A stretch of 64,000 nucleotides of DNA from Actinomycetota bacterium (GTDB taxonomy: Bacteria; Actinomycetota; Acidimicrobiia; Acidimicrobiales; Ilumatobacteraceae). The position numbers were made by a program, and so were the translations under genes. The DNA is taken from positions 124,001 through 188,000 of the forward strand of contig VGAK01000001.1 of the NCBI GenBank assembly GCA_016870775.1, in the 5' to 3' direction. The notes beneath the pieces are model-generated. The model was given only the letters and a program-made list of their open reading frames with translations. It did no database searches and had not been told where the DNA came from. Shown here in pieces: positions 63,282 to 64,000 of the stretch; position 1 is the stretch's first letter, and each line of letters opens with the position of its first letter.

Positions 63282-64000
63282 ATGTCGGGTTTCTGGCAGG
63301 GCCGACGCGTGATCGTCACCGGAGGGCACGGATTCCTCGGTCGCGTCGTGGTGGATCGACTCCGTCGTGCCGAGGCCGACGTGTGGGCCCCGACCCACGA
63401 CGAACACGATCTCGTGATCCCCGGCGCCGCGGAGGTGATGATCGCACATCACCGACCGAGCCATGTCATCCACCTCGCGGCACGCGTCGGAGGAATCGGG
63501 TACAACCAGGTCGATCCCGCGCGGCTGTACCTGGACAACCTCCTCATGGGCACGCATGTCATCGAGGCCGCCCGCGCACTCGGCACCGACAAGACGGTGC
63601 TGCTCGGCACGGTGTGCTCGTACCCGAAGTTCACGCCCGTGCCCTTCAAGGAGGAGTCGCTCTGGGACGGCTACCCCGAGGAGACCAACGCGCCCTACGG
63701 CATCGCCAAGAAGGCCCACCTCGTGCACGCCCAGGTCAACGCCGCGCAATACGGCCAGAGGTTCGCGTACCTGATCCCGACGAACCTCTACGGACCGGGC
63801 GACAAGTTCCATCCCGCCGTGTCCCACGTGATCCCGGCCCTCATCAAGAAGTGCATCGAGGCGATCGAGGTGGGTGACGACCAGATCGACGTCTGGGGCA
63901 CGGGCGCGGCGAGCCGCGAGTACCTGTACGTCGAGGACGCGGCGCGCGCCATCGTGATGGCTGCCGAGTCGCACGAGGGCACCGAGCCGATCAACCTGGG
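63282..64000 (+). CDS. fcl: GDP-L-fucose synthase, C-terminus cut by window edge
   Basis: About 240 codons open at the right edge, so absent from the ORF track. Epimerises and reduces GDP-4-keto-6-deoxymannose to GDP-L-fucose with NADPH. Motifs: VTGGHGFLGRVVVDRL, HLAARVGGIGYNQ, LLGTVCSYPK (catalytic Ser/Cys region), NAPYGIAKKA (YxxxK), PTNLYGPGDKF and SREYLYVEDAARAI. It takes the product of Gmd at 54.1 kb. Confidence 0.94.
   Translation, partial: MSGFWQGRRVIVTGGHGFLGRVVVDRLRRAEADVWAPTHDEHDLVIPGAAEVMIAHHRPSHVIHLAARVGGIGYNQVDPARLYLDNLLMGTHVIEAARALGTDKTVLLGTVCSYPKFTPVPFKEESLWDGYPEETNAPYGIAKKAHLVHAQVNAAQYGQRFAYLIPTNLYGPGDKFHPAVSHVIPALIKKCIEAIEVGDDQIDVWGTGAASREYLYVEDAARAIVMAAESHEGTEPINL

Overview
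The window reads as chromosomal core DNA of a high-GC actinobacterium, most likely a member of the Acidimicrobiia (Ilumatobacter-like). Reasons, from the sequence and gene order only: strong GC third-position bias, a coenzyme F420 pair (FbiA/CofE), secA-prfB-ftsE-ftsX in one run, a group II truncated haemoglobin, DUF3499 and DUF5719 proteins, and an ahcY / Trm112-like / phosphomannomutase / DUF3499 / DUF5719 / family-2 glycosyltransferase / fbiA / fbiB / mannose-1-P guanylyltransferase order that recalls the sahH-manB-whiB2-fbiAB region of mycobacteria and streptomycetes. I see no insertion sequence, prophage, CRISPR array, rRNA or tRNA. Genes are tightly packed, with many 4-bp ATGA/GTGA overlaps.

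Layout. 1-2.9 kb: L-fucose oxidation (SDR dehydrogenase, L-fuconate dehydratase, aldo/keto reductase). 2.9-4.7 kb: DUF3291 protein and an M20 metallopeptidase. 4.7-10.9 kb: a minus-strand run of acyl-CoA ligase, TerC, a membrane sulfatase-fold protein and an ACT-malic enzyme. 11-14.5 kb: an SDR, then the MurL-MurD2 pair, an alternative route to the D-glutamate of peptidoglycan. 14.6-19 kb: Kup K+ transporter and an AceE-like thiamine-diphosphate enzyme. 19-24.9 kb: a secreted repeat protein, an acyl-CoA ligase, an AEC permease and a GT-C membrane protein. 24.9-30.5 kb: a biotin-carrier/carboxyltransferase fusion, FMN reductase, MenB, TrmH-type methyltransferase, globin and an enoyl-CoA hydratase. 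30.5-36.1 kb: ftsX, ftsE, prfB, secA. 36.2-38 kb: HAD hydrolase, ComF-like protein, YczE-like protein. 38-46.9 kb: ahcY with a structured leader, Trm112-like protein, phosphomannomutase, large membrane protein, CPBP protease, DUF3499, FtsH. 47-54 kb: thioredoxin-like protein, DUF5719, giant GT2 membrane protein, a pentad-repeat small protein, a flippase. 54-64 kb: GDP-mannose/GDP-fucose and envelope-glycan genes (Gmd, ManC, a degenerate epimerase, a His-rich membrane protein, three GT4 glycosyltransferases, and the start of GDP-L-fucose synthase) around the F420 pair.

How it works together. The right third makes mannose-1-P (Pmm), GDP-mannose (ManC-like), GDP-4-keto-6-deoxymannose (Gmd) and GDP-L-fucose (Fcl), and supplies glycosyltransferases and a flippase that would build and export a fucose/mannose-containing surface glycan. 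The left edge carries an oxidative route that would break free L-fucose down.

The most noteworthy items are the MurL-MurD2 pair, a candidate cis-regulatory leader on ahcY, an epimerase-fold protein that has lost its Ser/Tyr/Lys catalytic triad, a small protein built of IDLPK-type pentads, a conserved-looking HWH/HSH membrane protein, and a recurrent TAGnnT/TAnnnT -10 element placed 6-7 nt before start codons, which points to widespread leaderless transcripts.
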